Part shown: one piece after another, positions 63,076-64,000 of the stretch
Position numbering within the stretch: the stretch's first letter is position 1
Layout of the letters: every line of letters begins with the position of its first letter
Origin: Salinispora cortesiana
GTDB lineage: Bacteria; Actinomycetota; Actinomycetes; Mycobacteriales; Micromonosporaceae
Reading direction: 5' to 3'
Length of the DNA stretch: 64,000 bases
NCBI RefSeq assembly: GCF_000484695.1
Contig: NZ_AXVR01000001.1
Span: 124,001-188,000 of the forward strand
The notes under the pieces: generated by a model
What the model was told of the DNA's origin: nothing
The model's database searches: none
What the model saw: the letters and a program-made list of their open reading frames with translations, nothing else
Program-made: the position numbers and the translations under genes

Positions 63076-63362
63076 ATGAGCTTCATGCTGGGCACTCCGA
63101 GGGCTGACGAGCTGCCATCAGCGGCCGAGGCGCTCAAGCGGTGGCAGCTCGACGAGGGAGCGCTGCAACTGCACTCCGGCGATCTCGGCTGGCACTCGCA
63201 AAACGGTGCGAGGCTACCGCCGCCGCGACCCTTCGCGACCTGGGTTCGTCCAGCGCGGGCGGGTGCGTGCAGAGCTCCAACGCCGGTGCCATGGCCACCT
63301 ACGCCTCGGCCGGCCTCACTCCGTCCGCCGAGGTGACTGATCTGCGTCGCGGTCCTCGGTGA
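63076..63362 (+). pseudogene. GNAT acetyltransferase pseudogene
   Basis: One frame from ATG 63076 gives MSFMLGTPRADELPSAAEAL and QLHSGDLGWHSQNGA, typical of the N-terminus of an actinomycete GNAT protein. It breaks at 63211-63214, where a missing base moves the expected EATAAATLRDLG into the next frame. That frame goes straight to NAGAMATYASAGLTPSAEVTDLRR, which looks like the C-terminal end of such proteins, so the middle acetyl-CoA-binding part is deleted. Not functional. Confidence 0.7.
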
Positions 63363-63445
63363 ACTTCGGGCGAGGCCCGGTCTAGCTTTCGCGGTCGAGG
63401 GCGCCAGCCGGACGGCCTGGGTGGCCGCCAGCTGGCACTGGGAGA

Positions 63446-64000
63446 TCAGAGGTACTGCGTGTTGGGCTCCAGACCGCAGAGGACGCGGCCGTATAGCTCG
63501 TAGTTGGTGTTCGGGTGCATCAGCGCGTGCATGTTCAGCGTCTGTACGTCCCGGTCGATGCGTTGGATGGGGACGTCGCTGTAGATCGAGCTGCCGCCGC
63601 TGGCCGTCCGCAGCACTCCGACCGCCTCCTTGGTGAGGTCGAAGACACGGCCCAGGCTTACCCGGGCGAGCGCCCGCTCGTGGACGGTCCACGAATCACC
63701 AGCGACGCTCTTGCCGTCCACCAGGTCTGCCAGCCGCCGTGCGTGGAACTCCGCTTCCTCGAGTTTGAGGGACGCCCCGGCAACCTGGAAGTGGGTCAGC
63801 GGGGCCTCCCGCTGGCTGTCATAGCTCGTGTAAGTGATCTTGCGTTCGGGGAGTTGTTCCAGGAAGCCCTCCAATGCGGCCTTCCCGAGGCCGATGGCGC
63901 TGCCGGTGAAGCTGCTACAGCCGATCGCCATCATCGGCTGCCGGTACAGGCCGTGCTCGGCGTTGGTCCGCGAGGCGTACTGCTCGGTCAGTACGGCGGG
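63446..64000 (-). CDS. Flavin-dependent acyl-CoA-dehydrogenase-like enzyme, C-terminal part
   Basis: The frame is open to the right edge, so only the last 185 or so residues are visible. It starts in the window with LTEQYASRTNAEHGLYRQPMMAIGCSSF and ends NMHALMHPNTNYELYGRVLCGLEPNTQYL. This is the C-terminal helical bundle of the acyl-CoA dehydrogenase fold used by group D flavin monooxygenases (HpaB/polyketide hydroxylase type; RIDRDVQTLNMHALMHPNTNYELYG near the end is characteristic). It probably hydroxylates an aromatic or a carrier-bound intermediate with reduced flavin from a partner. Not assignable further. Confidence 0.75.
   Translation of the reverse strand, partial: PAVLTEQYASRTNAEHGLYRQPMMAIGCSSFTGSAIGLGKAALEGFLEQLPERKITYTSYDSQREAPLTHFQVAGASLKLEEAEFHARRLADLVDGKSVAGDSWTVHERALARVSLGRVFDLTKEAVGVLRTASGGSSIYSDVPIQRIDRDVQTLNMHALMHPNTNYELYGRVLCGLEPNTQYL

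Overview
This window is high-GC (about 70%) DNA with strong third-position G/C, frequent GTG starts, leaderless or purine-rich starts and dense gene packing. It comes from an actinomycete, most likely Micromonosporaceae (Salinispora/Micromonospora type). The order sucC-sucD, a DUF6350 protein, purN-purH, then folD-mdh-icd is ordinary actinobacterial chromosome. I saw no phage, transposase, rRNA, tRNA or CRISPR array.

Left part (1-12.8 kb): guaA, a small PspC protein, two paralogous tandem-Nudix proteins, convergent phosphatidylserine synthase and a fused phosphatidylserine decarboxylase (the two steps to phosphatidylethanolamine), then a PspC envelope-stress locus: a PspC membrane protein and a small membrane protein, divergent from a PspC-histidine kinase and its NarL-type regulator. 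From 11.2 to 17 kb lies a complete oligopeptide ABC operon (A-B-C-D-F).

17-30 kb: a chorismate mutase of the mycobacterial AroQ-delta type. Upstream of it is what looks like a transcription attenuator: a promoter, a leaderless 21-residue leader peptide with four consecutive Tyr/Phe codons, and a 38-nt perfect palindrome. This is my strongest candidate for something undescribed. Then come pcrA, two secreted M23 peptidases, a stand-alone B12-binding mutase subunit, sucCD, membrane proteins and purNH.

30-40.5 kb is accessory. It sits between purH and folD and holds an SDR/ArsR divergent pair with a clear operator, four 23-bp tandem repeats, a 65-bp relic of the purH 3' end, an alpha/beta hydrolase, an operon of three tiny overlapping genes, a frameshifted XRE regulator and a second, reversed opp operon. 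Both opp operons carry a long hairpin between oppA and oppB.

40.5-64 kb: folD, mdh, icd; a PAPS-synthetase-like fusion with a degenerate ATP sulfurylase half; a DM13 protein; two ATPase/permease pairs in one operon; a LuxR-type small regulator and a decayed ABC ATPase; a heterodimeric ABC exporter; DNA alkylation repair (Ada-AlkA fusion plus Ogt); peptidase E; YchF; an HD phosphohydrolase with an unknown partner; a secreted penicillin/aculeacin-type acylase preceded by clustered GGTCA half-sites; a GNAT pseudogene; and the 3' part of a flavin-dependent acyl-CoA-dehydrogenase-like enzyme that runs off the right edge. All family calls are by reading the translated sequence; no database search was run.
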